The notes under the pieces: model-generated
Told to the model about the DNA's origin: nothing
Databases searched by the model: none
What the model saw: only the letters and a program-made list of their open reading frames with translations
Shown: piece after piece, positions 1 to 6,010 of the stretch
Numbering within the stretch: the stretch's first letter is position 1
Layout of the letters: each line of letters starts with the position of its first letter
Assembly: GCA_012518155.1 (NCBI GenBank)
Contig: JAAYTC010000118.1
Location: 1-6,278, forward strand
DNA from: Bacteroidales bacterium
Lineage (GTDB): Bacteria; Bacteroidota; Bacteroidia; Bacteroidales; Dysgonomonadaceae
Length of the DNA stretch: 6,278 nucleotides
Direction: 5' to 3'
Translations under genes and position numbers: made by a program

Positions 1-1765
1 ATCCATCCATTACCCTTTTTTGGAGGGGACTGCGTCCCGATTGCTTCAAGGTATAGTACCCTCTCTCTTTGGTCGCGTTGTCAAACGCGGAGAGCAGCAG
101 CAGGTCGCCCTGTGCGATGAATCGCTTCTCCCGATCGGTGTGAACGTAACGGAAGGTGATGGAGTCGTTCCGACCCATGCGGCGGGTAATGTTTTCTGCT
201 TCCTTGCTTCCCCTCGGGTCAACCTTCCAGATGTCGAACTTGTCGTTAATAAGGATATAAGCATCGCCCTCTCCCCAGGCAGCGGTGCCGTACGAGCCGG
301 GGGCACGGGGTACATCGTTGCTTTCGTTCCAAAAGTTCACCGGGATGTCCCGTGTGAGGTTGTGTGTCGTACGGTTGCGGTTATCATGAGCGAACCAGTG
401 TTGCTGTTCGGCATCCCACCAGTAGATATAGTTCCCCATGGGCGAGAGGGCGGGCCGTCCCGAAAGGGGGGTGGCTACTTCCTGCAGGGTGTTGCTTTCT
501 AAGTCCTTTATCCAGACATCGTATTTCGCGGTGAGGTCCCACGTGCCTTCTATCCGGTAGGGGAAGTTGGACCACAATAAAGCGTATTGTCCGTCTCCTT
601 CGTTGGCGATCGTGGCGTAGGGCATCTCTTCGGTAGCCACCGGCATAAATTGATGGGGCTGCTTGGGTGAGACGATACCGATGTAGGTGCGCCGTTCTTC
701 CCTCCTACGTTCTATTAGTTGCTGGGGTTGCACCAGGGGGTCTTCCCAGTGCCAGATATCGAGTTGCGCCATCTCGAAGTCGACTATCGTGGTGTCTTTG
801 GGTGCTTGTTTAGGGGCAGCCCCCACCAGCACCCGTGCTCCATTCTTGCTAAAAGAGGGGGCAGCGTGTTCGTTAAAGATCCACCCTTCGGGCATGCCGC
901 TGGCGTGTTGGTCGGCCAGTACCCGTGCTGAGTCTTCCCCGTTCGCGTAATAACGCAGGTCGTATACTTTCTGCTCCACCTTCGAGGTGTCGCCCGTGGC
1001 GAGGTAGGCCAGTTGTTGGCCCGGCTCGTCGAACGAGAGCGACTTGTACTCCTTGAAGTCGCTTGAAATAACCTTTCGTGTGTTGTTTTCAAGATCGAAG
1101 AACTCCACCCGGCGGGTGTCCACCGTGTCTTTCTCTTCCGGTTGGATGATCGCGGCAAACGCGTTGCCATATTTGTTGAAGGCATGCTCCTTCACGTTCC
1201 GAAGTGTATCTTCGTGTTGAGTAACTACATTGCGGAGGATCACCACTGCTCGCGATTTGTCTTTCTCCTCTTTCCGGGTGGTGTCTTTTGGAAGGGTTAG
1301 GGTGTAGGCCACGTGACGACCCATTTCATCCGCTACCTTATAGTCGGTGGCCTCGGGAATTTTAATCAGGTCGAAGGCGCGGTTATTCACGATCACCAAG
1401 GAGTCCTTCGGCATGTCCTCCTTTTTCTTTTTATCGATACGGGCTTGTCGGCGCTCGGAGAATGGTGCCCTGACTATTCCCACGGTCCAGCTGCCATCGG
1501 GCGAGAGGGTGAATTTATTTACCCGGTCCACCGTCATGCTCCGGGAGTTCGCCGGTCGTCGCGTGTCGACTTGTTGAATGAACAGGGTGGTGTCCCCTTC
1601 TTGAGGAGCGATAAGCGAGGCGACCACCTTGCCGTCGTGGCTGACGGTGGTGCGCGAAAGGCTTTTCCAGCCGTCATAGACCGAATGGTCCAACGGTTTT
1701 TTCTGCGAAACGGCCACGGTGGTTACAAGGAGAAGACAAAGTGTCAGGTAGCTATGAATACGCAT
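1..1765 (-). CDS. S9-family (prolyl oligopeptidase-like) secreted peptidase, N-terminal part, truncated by window edge
   Basis: The reverse strand reads as one uninterrupted frame of 588 codons from the ATG at 1765 to the left edge, with no stop, so the gene continues outside the window. The protein begins MRIHSYLTLCLLLVTTVAVS, a short charged end plus hydrophobic core that looks like a Sec signal peptide, with cleavage likely near residue 20 before QKKPLDHSVYDGWKS. This mature start is familiar from Bacteroidales S9 peptidases. The rest is rich in beta-propeller-type strands, with blade-like segments such as LDIWHWEDPL (about residues 335-344), YDVWIKDL and FDIWKVD. In this family an N-terminal propeller gates a C-terminal alpha/beta-hydrolase domain with a Ser-Asp-His triad; that domain is not in the window, so catalytic competence cannot be judged. 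The protein probably acts in the periplasm or at the cell surface on peptides. It is divergent from the copper ATPase gene and shows no functional link to it. Family assignment is by recognition, not by search. Confidence 0.85.
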   Translation of the reverse strand, partial: MRIHSYLTLCLLLVTTVAVSQKKPLDHSVYDGWKSLSRTTVSHDGKVVASLIAPQEGDTTLFIQQVDTRRPANSRSMTVDRVNKFTLSPDGSWTVGIVRAPFSERRQARIDKKKKEDMPKDSLVIVNNRAFDLIKIPEATDYKVADEMGRHVAYTLTLPKDTTRKEEKDKSRAVVILRNVVTQHEDTLRNVKEHAFNKYGNAFAAIIQPEEKDTVDTRRVEFFDLENNTRKVISSDFKEYKSLSFDEPGQQLAYLATGDTSKVEQKVYDLRYYANGEDSARVLADQHASGMPEGWIFNEHAAPSFSKNGARVLVGAAPKQAPKDTTIVDFEMAQLDIWHWEDPLVQPQQLIERRREERRTYIGIVSPKQPHQFMPVATEEMPYATIANEGDGQYALLWSNFPYRIEGTWDLTAKYDVWIKDLESNTLQEVATPLSGRPALSPMGNYIYWWDAEQQHWFAHDNRNRTTHNLTRDIPVNFWNESNDVPRAPGSYGTAAWGEGDAYILINDKFDIWKVDPRGSKEAENITRRMGRNDSITFRYVHTDREKRFIAQGDLLLLSAFDNATKERGYYTLKQSGRSPLQKRVMDG

Positions 1766-1773
1766 AATATCTA

Positions 1774-1817
1774 ATTTGATGGATATACTACAACTTCATA
1801 TGGTGGTAGCATCAAAT
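1774..1817 (-). promoter_or_regulatory. Predicted hairpin in the 5' leader of the S9 peptidase mRNA
   Basis: ATTTGATG (1774-1781) and CATCAAAT (1810-1817) are perfect 8-base inverted repeats. Inside them CTACAAC (1788-1794) and GTGGTAG (1803-1809) pair with one mismatch around an 8-base loop; six unpaired bases (1782-1787) bulge from one side. On the minus-strand transcript the structure fills most of the leader implied by the -7 box at 1834-1841 and ends eight bases before the start codon, where it could affect ribosome access. The pairing is seen directly; a regulatory role is inferred. Confidence 0.4.
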
Positions 1818-1833
1818 GAATCTTTTTAAACTA

Positions 1834-1841
1834 CAAAAATA
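1834..1841 (-). promoter_or_regulatory. Candidate -7 box for the S9 peptidase
   Basis: On the minus strand these bases read TATTTTTG, an exact match to the Bacteroides -7 consensus TAnnTTTG. Transcription starting about seven bases downstream would give a leader of roughly 60 bases before the ATG at 1765. No clear TTTG -33 element is present at the usual spacing, so this is a plausible but incomplete promoter. Confidence 0.4.
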
Positions 1842-1913
1842 GTCCTTTTTTTGGAATCGGGCAGCAAGGTGGCCGCTTGAACTTCGTGGCACTGAATTTG
1901 TTCATATAGTGTT

Positions 1914-4328
1914 ATGAAAAATAATCAATACAATATACACCTCATCCGGGAGATGGACCGGCCGGATGTGCCTTTCGAAAAGGTGAAAGGAGTGGCTTCC
2001 ACGCGGTACGACCAGCAGGAGAAGGTGCTCTCGTTGACTGTCGAAAAGAAGTACGAGGACGACGCTGCAGAGGTGCTTCAGGAGGTGGTTGGCTCCATAC
2101 GGGAGTCAGGCGGCGAGGTACGCACCGAAAAGGTTTCGCACCCGGTGTTGAACATGACCTGCGCGGCGTGCGCGTCGAGCAGCCAGAATATCCTCTCGTT
2201 CGTGCCGGGGGTGGTAAACGCCTCGGTGAATTACGGCAACGGGAAAGGGGTGGTCGAATACCTCCCCGACGTTGCCACACCCCAATCGATGAAAACGGCC
2301 CTCCAAGAGATCGGCTACGACATGCTAATCGACGAAGAGGAGGCTTCGGCCGAGAACTTGGAACAGATTCAGGAAGAGAACTATAAAAAACTACGCCGGC
2401 ATACCATTTGGGCGGTGGCACTGGCCATCCCGCTGATTGTCATTGGCATGTTCTTCATGCACGCCCCTTACGCGAACTTGGCGATGTTGATCCTGTCGAC
2501 CCCCATCTTGTTTGTCTTCGGGCAACGCTTCTTCGTCGGTGCTTGGAAACAGGCCAAGCACCGGTCGGCCAACATGGATACCTTGGTGGCATTGAGCACA
2601 GGGATCGCCTATCTCTTTAGTCTCTTCAACATGCTCTATCCCCAGTTTTGGGAGAGCCGGGGGCTCGAGGCGCACGTCTATTTCGAGGCGGCGGGGGTGA
2701 TCATCGCCTTTATCCTCTTAGGGCGGATGCTCGAAGCACGGGCCAAAGGGCATACCTCCAACGCGATCAAGAAGCTGATGGGGTTGCAGCCCTCCAGCGT
2801 GGTGGTATTTCGGGACGACCAACCGCGTGAGATACCGATCGGCGAGGTGCTGATGGGCGATATCGTGCTGGTGAAGCCGGGCGAAAAGATTGCCGTGGAT
2901 GGCGAGGTAACGGGCGGGAGCTCGTTCGTGGACGAGAGCATGATCTCGGGCGAGCCGATTCACGTGGAGAAGGCCCCGGGGACGAAGGTGTACGCGGGGA
3001 CTATCAACCAGAAGGGGAGCTTCCAGTTCCGGGCGACCAAGGTAGGGAAGGATACGCTGCTGGCACAGATTATACGGACGGTGGACGAAGCGCAGGGGAG
3101 TAAGGCGCCGGTACAGGGATTGGTGGACAAGATCGCGGGCATCTTCGTGCCCATAGTAATTGGTATTGCCTTGGTAGCTTTTATCGCTTGGAATATCTTT
3201 GGAGGCGACCAAGGGTTTATTTATGGCCTGCTGACCATGGTGACGGTGCTGGTGATCGCGTGTCCCTGCGCGCTGGGACTTGCCACGCCGACGGCGATTA
3301 TGGTGGGGATCGGCAAAGGAGCGGAAGAGGGCATCTTGATTAAAGACGCGGAGAGCCTGGAGTTGGCGAAAGAGATCGATACGGTGGTGCTGGATAAGAC
3401 CGGTACCATCACCGAAGGAAAGCCTGTAGTAAGTAGCATCACTTGGTCGCCCGACGCTACCGAGCTGCACCGGGACATACTCTACAGCATCGAATACCGG
3501 TCGGAGCACCCGCTGGCGGATGCCATCACGGCCCACCTGAAAGAGGATTCTACGTTGCTCGACGAGGTGGAGGTGGAGCAGGTGAGCGGTAAAGGGATCG
3601 AGGGGACGTACGACCAAAAAAGATATTATATAGGCAACGAGCAGTATATTCTCTCCAAGGGGATTCAGATTCCCGGTGAGTTGCAAGGGAAGGTAAACGA
3701 TGAACTGGCGGCAGCCCACACGGTGTCGCTCTTCGCGGACGGGAACACCGCCTATGGCGTGGTGGGGATTACCGACCGAATGAAGCCGACCTCTAAGGAG
3801 GCGATCCGACAATTACAGGATATGGGCATCGACGTGGCCATTTACACGGGTGATAACGAGAAGGTGGCGGCCGCGCTGGCAAAAGAGTTGGGCATTACGC
3901 GCTACAAGGGAGGCGTGTTGCCCGAGGAAAAGGCCGAGGAGGTGAAGCGATTGCAGCACATGGGCCGGAAGGTGGCCATGGTGGGCGACGGTATCAACGA
4001 CAGCGGCGCGTTGGCACAGGCGGACGTGAGCATCGCGATGGGTGCCGGGAGCGATATCGCGATGGACGTGGCGAAGATGACCATCATCTCGTCTGACCTC
4101 AGCAAGATTCCCAAGGCGATCCACTTGTCCAGGGCGACGGTGAAGACCATCCGACAGAACCTCTTCTGGGCGTTTATCTACAACGTGATCGGGATTCCCA
4201 TCGCGGCGGGGGTGCTCTACCCCTTCACCGGCTTCTTGCTCAACCCGATGATCGCGGGGGCGGCTATGGCATTGAGTTCCGTGAGCGTGGTCACAAATAG
4301 CTTGCGATTAAAAACGAAGAAAATATAA
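1914..4328 (+). CDS. copA: Copper-type P1B ATPase (CopA-like Cu(I) efflux pump)
   Basis: This is a complete 804-residue inner-membrane ATPase that most likely exports Cu(I) from the cytoplasm. An in-frame TGA at 1893-1895 makes 1914 the first possible ATG. Residues about 78-140 form an HMA domain with metal site MTCAAC (C83, C86). Eight membrane segments are visible at about 164-183, 186-206, 221-242, 254-272, 407-429, 433-458, 748-768 and 774-796. The actuator motif is SGEP (345-348), the transmembrane metal site is CPC (450-452), the phosphorylated Asp is D494 in DKTGT, the P1B HP motif is H532-P533, and the hinge is GDGIND (691-696). YN in segment 7 (756-757) and MALSS in segment 8 (785-789) fit Cu(I)/Ag(I) pumps, as opposed to Zn/Cd pumps. 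Residues 1-75 form an extra domain that aligns with an HMA fold but lacks the CxxC. GDGINDSGAL carries Gly698 where Pro is usual. The gene is G+C-rich and is followed by a small HMA gene on the same strand, suggesting a copper-handling pair. Silver transport is an alternative. Confidence 0.93.
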   Translation: MKNNQYNIHLIREMDRPDVPFEKVKGVASTRYDQQEKVLSLTVEKKYEDDAAEVLQEVVGSIRESGGEVRTEKVSHPVLNMTCAACASSSQNILSFVPGVVNASVNYGNGKGVVEYLPDVATPQSMKTALQEIGYDMLIDEEEASAENLEQIQEENYKKLRRHTIWAVALAIPLIVIGMFFMHAPYANLAMLILSTPILFVFGQRFFVGAWKQAKHRSANMDTLVALSTGIAYLFSLFNMLYPQFWESRGLEAHVYFEAAGVIIAFILLGRMLEARAKGHTSNAIKKLMGLQPSSVVVFRDDQPREIPIGEVLMGDIVLVKPGEKIAVDGEVTGGSSFVDESMISGEPIHVEKAPGTKVYAGTINQKGSFQFRATKVGKDTLLAQIIRTVDEAQGSKAPVQGLVDKIAGIFVPIVIGIALVAFIAWNIFGGDQGFIYGLLTMVTVLVIACPCALGLATPTAIMVGIGKGAEEGILIKDAESLELAKEIDTVVLDKTGTITEGKPVVSSITWSPDATELHRDILYSIEYRSEHPLADAITAHLKEDSTLLDEVEVEQVSGKGIEGTYDQKRYYIGNEQYILSKGIQIPGELQGKVNDELAAAHTVSLFADGNTAYGVVGITDRMKPTSKEAIRQLQDMGIDVAIYTGDNEKVAAALAKELGITRYKGGVLPEEKAEEVKRLQHMGRKVAMVGDGINDSGALAQADVSIAMGAGSDIAMDVAKMTIISSDLSKIPKAIHLSRATVKTIRQNLFWAFIYNVIGIPIAAGVLYPFTGFLLNPMIAGAAMALSSVSVVTNSLRLKTKKI

Positions 4329-4329
4329 G

Positions 4330-4427
4330 TCTTGACTCAAGTTTCACAAGTAATATGTATGCATCTAAAGGACTCTACTTTAGTTGCATATATTTCAGAT
4401 TTGCCTGCGAAACTTGAATTCTTGACT
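4330..4427. repeat. Nested inverted repeat flanked by 8-base direct repeats (MITE-like or structured RNA)
   Basis: The spacer between the pump gene and the small HMA gene is almost wholly occupied by symmetric sequence. TCAAGTTTC (4337-4345) and GAAACTTGA (4409-4417) are a perfect 9-base inverted repeat. Inside, TATGCATCTAAAG (4358-4370) and CTTTAGTTGCATA (4378-4390) match at 12 of 13 positions around a 7-base loop, and the stem extends about three more bases if one G-U pair is allowed. TCTTGACT occurs directly repeated at both borders (4330-4337 and 4420-4427), as a target-site duplication would. The right border has three extra bases between inverted and direct repeat, so the fit to a transposon-derived element is imperfect. 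It may instead be an mRNA processing or attenuation structure that sets the relative level of the two products. It is not a classical terminator: the stem is G+C-poor and no U-run follows. Confidence 0.5.
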
Positions 4428-4438
4428 GAGAATGAACA

Positions 4439-4657
4439 ATGAACAATATGAAAACAATTCATTTTAAGACGAACATCAATTGCGCCAACTGCGTGGCGAG
4501 AGTAACCCCCTTCCTGAACAAGAAGGAGGGGATTCTGTCATGGAGCGTGGATATTGAAAGTTCCGATAAATTATTGACCGTGGAGACAAGCCACCTCACG
4601 GCCGAAGATATTGTAAAGACTATCAAGCGCACCGGTTTTGAAGCCGAGGCGATGTAG
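4439..4657 (+). CDS. Small stand-alone heavy-metal-associated (HMA) protein, CopZ-like
   Basis: This complete 72-residue protein consists of essentially one HMA (ferredoxin-like, beta-alpha-beta-beta-alpha-beta) domain. The metal loop is NINCANC, with C15 and C18 as the expected Cu(I)-binding pair; the closing helix and strand are AEDIVKTIKRTGFEAEA. There is no signal peptide or membrane segment, so it should be cytoplasmic. Such proteins carry Cu(I) to a P1B ATPase or buffer it. It lies 110 bases after the pump gene on the same strand, which supports a copper role, although the repeat element between them leaves open whether they share a transcript. An in-frame TGA at 4433-4435 rules out longer forms; ATG 4448 (MKTIHFK) is an equally plausible start and would drop three residues. 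Mercury or another soft metal is possible. The specific name copZ is not assigned because it rests only on context. Confidence 0.85.
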   Translation: MNNMKTIHFKTNINCANCVARVTPFLNKKEGILSWSVDIESSDKLLTVETSHLTAEDIVKTIKRTGFEAEAM

Positions 4658-4667
4658 GTTTTCGATA

Positions 4668-5843
4668 TTAGTTGTCGAGGTATTCGTGGAGATTTTTGAG
4701 TACTTCGGATAGGCCGCATACTTCCACATCGTTTTTAAACGGGTACGAGCCCGATATGGGGGCTACTATATACGTTTTATCGGGTTTTACGATATCAAGG
4801 GCTTTCCAGAAATTGGAGCCGACTTGCGGAGCCGAGGAGGCCTTGCATTCCACGGCTACTGTTTTGCTGCCTTTCTCAATAACTAAGTCCAGTTCTTCTC
4901 CCACGGCACTGCGATAAAATGAGAATTTGCAATCGAAAAACGTTGCCATAATATTCTCTATAACAACTCCCTCCCATGAAGAGCCAAATATGGGGTTGCC
5001 CATTAGGGAATTAAAATCGCCAATCTGTAGTAGTCGATGTAACAAACCGCTGTCACGAACAAAAATTTTAGGAGATTTGACCAACCGTTTTTTAATGTTT
5101 TTCTCAAAAGGCTGAAGAGTGCGAACTATAAATGTTTGTTCCATCAAATCGATATACCGTCGAACCGTTTGGTAAGTCACTCCTAACGACTCACCTAACT
5201 TCGATAAATTGAGAAGTTGTCCTTGGATATGGGCGCACATCGTGAGCAGGCGGCGTATCTGCAACGATGAGATTTGGAATCCTAATTGAGGAATATCTCT
5301 TTCCACGTAGGTCCTGAGAAAATTTTCCCGCCAAAGCACACTGCCCTTGTCCGAGGGGGCGAGGTAACTGTCGGGATATCCTCCACGGAACCAAAATTGG
5401 TGTAAATCAAAACGATCGTCTTTCTCGACTTCCTCCAGAGTGAAAGGAGTAAGTTCGATCATCCCAATTCGACCAGCAAGCGATTCGGATGTTTTTTGAA
5501 TCAAGTCTCGCGATGCCGAACCCAATAAAATGAAGCGTCCTGGACGGCGATCGCGGTCTATCTCACTGCGCAATATGGTAAAAAGGTCGGGAAGTAATTG
5601 AATCTCGTCAAGACAAATAGTAACATTATGGTTCGCTTGAAAAAATAGCCCCGGCTCTTCTAATTTATTCCGATCTTCTAATCGTTGAAGGTCTACGTAG
5701 ATAAAATTATCAGAGTCACGATAAAGCATCTTTGCTAATGTTGATTTTCCACACTGCCTCGGTCCCAAGATGGTGATCGCTGGGAAAATAAGCAGGTTCT
5801 CAGTTATGAAGGGCTCAATACTTCTTTTTAGCAAATGTGACAT
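4668..5843 (-). CDS. AAA_14 / DUF4143 family ATPase
   Basis: This complete 391-residue protein has an N-terminal P-loop ATPase domain and a C-terminal DUF4143 region. Walker A is GPRQCGKST (27-35, with K33 and S34), Walker B is VTICLDEIQ (74-82, with D79 and E80), and a sensor-1-like strand is FILLGSAS (104-111). YVERDIPQLG (179-188) is characteristic of the linker, and LGESLGVTYQTVRRYIDLME (216-235) resembles a helix-turn-helix. The C-terminus contains GEELDLVI followed by VAVECKAS (D319, E332, K334), the spacing of a PD-(D/E)XK nuclease-like core. The cellular role of this widespread family is not established; proposals include DNA-related and defence functions. An in-frame TAA at 5847-5849 fixes 5843 as the first ATG. 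There are no membrane segments or signal peptide, so it should be cytoplasmic. The gene is much more A+T-rich than the copper pump gene, which suggests separate acquisition. It is convergent with the HMA gene across only 10 bases. Confidence 0.9.
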   Translation of the reverse strand: MSHLLKRSIEPFITENLLIFPAITILGPRQCGKSTLAKMLYRDSDNFIYVDLQRLEDRNKLEEPGLFFQANHNVTICLDEIQLLPDLFTILRSEIDRDRRPGRFILLGSASRDLIQKTSESLAGRIGMIELTPFTLEEVEKDDRFDLHQFWFRGGYPDSYLAPSDKGSVLWRENFLRTYVERDIPQLGFQISSLQIRRLLTMCAHIQGQLLNLSKLGESLGVTYQTVRRYIDLMEQTFIVRTLQPFEKNIKKRLVKSPKIFVRDSGLLHRLLQIGDFNSLMGNPIFGSSWEGVVIENIMATFFDCKFSFYRSAVGEELDLVIEKGSKTVAVECKASSAPQVGSNFWKALDIVKPDKTYIVAPISGSYPFKNDVEVCGLSEVLKNLHEYLDN

Positions 5844-5901
5844 ATCTTATCAGTTGATTTTAATTTGCATGATGAAAATTGATCGCCAATCAGCTTGAAA
5901 T

Positions 5902-5913
5902 CATATTGATATG
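5902..5913. repeat. Small palindrome upstream of the DUF4143 ATPase gene
   Basis: CATATTGATATG is a pair of 5-base half-sites separated by two bases, about 60 bases upstream of the ATPase start and within its predicted leader. It could be a regulator-binding site, but a palindrome this short arises easily by chance in A+T-rich DNA. Apart from this, the hairpin and the promoter candidate, I see nothing else definable in the spacer 5844-6010. Confidence 0.2.
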
Positions 5914-5949
5914 CTTAGTAGGCATCCTGTTTGTGCAAATCATAAACAG

Positions 5950-5978
5950 TATTTCTATTTTGCATAAAAATACAAATA
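5950..5978. repeat. A+T-rich hairpin between aspA and the DUF4143 ATPase gene
   Basis: TATTTCTATTTT (5950-5961) and AAAATACAAATA (5967-5978) pair at 11 of 12 positions around the loop GCATA. It lies about 30 bases past the aspA stop on that gene's strand. It could be a weak terminator, but it has no G+C-rich stem. Because it overlaps the -7 candidate at 5965-5972 it could equally be an operator. The symmetry is direct observation; function is unknown. Confidence 0.35.
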
Positions 5979-5996
5979 AGGATTGAGTCTACCAAA
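5965..5996 (-). promoter_or_regulatory. Candidate Bacteroidota-type promoter for the DUF4143 ATPase gene
   Basis: On the minus strand TTTG (5996-5993) is followed after 20 bases by TATTTTTA (5972-5965), seven of eight matches to the TAnnTTTG -7 consensus at near-standard spacing. It would give a leader of about 120 bases before the ATG at 5843. In such A+T-rich sequence chance matches are likely, so confidence is low. Confidence 0.3.
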
Positions 5997-6010
5997 TATG
6001 ATGAAGTTTT

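Noticed and set aside
20..502. Plus-strand open frame opposite the S9 peptidase gene
   Set aside because: The minus strand carries a continuous frame with recognisable peptidase sequence here, and the plus-strand translation resembles no known family.
784..1185. Minus-strand open frame of 133 codons within the S9 peptidase region
   Set aside because: It is a shifted frame of the peptidase gene; its Thr/Arg/Ser-rich translation is typical of an out-of-frame shadow, and the true frame is uninterrupted.
1313..1774. Plus-strand open frame of 153 codons opposite the start of the S9 peptidase
   Set aside because: It is antisense to the signal peptide and early propeller region and resembles nothing recognisable.
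1893..1900. TGAATTTG as a -7 box for the copper pump gene
   Set aside because: It has one mismatch to TAnnTTTG, no TTTG at the right distance upstream, and would leave only a few bases of leader before the ATG at 1914.
2718..3812. Long open frame of 364 codons antisense to the copper pump gene
   Set aside because: It lies wholly inside a gene with all P1B motifs, its translation is rich in Arg, His and Leu with no recognisable domain, and G+C-rich coding DNA often leaves the antisense frames open.
4337..4417. Rho-independent terminator of the copper pump gene
   Set aside because: The stems are G+C-poor, interrupted by large internal loops, and not followed by a run of T.
5863..5940. ATTTGCA / TGCAAAT inverted repeat in the spacer upstream of the DUF4143 gene
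   Set aside because: Only seven bases separated by 64 in A+T-rich DNA; this is expected by chance.
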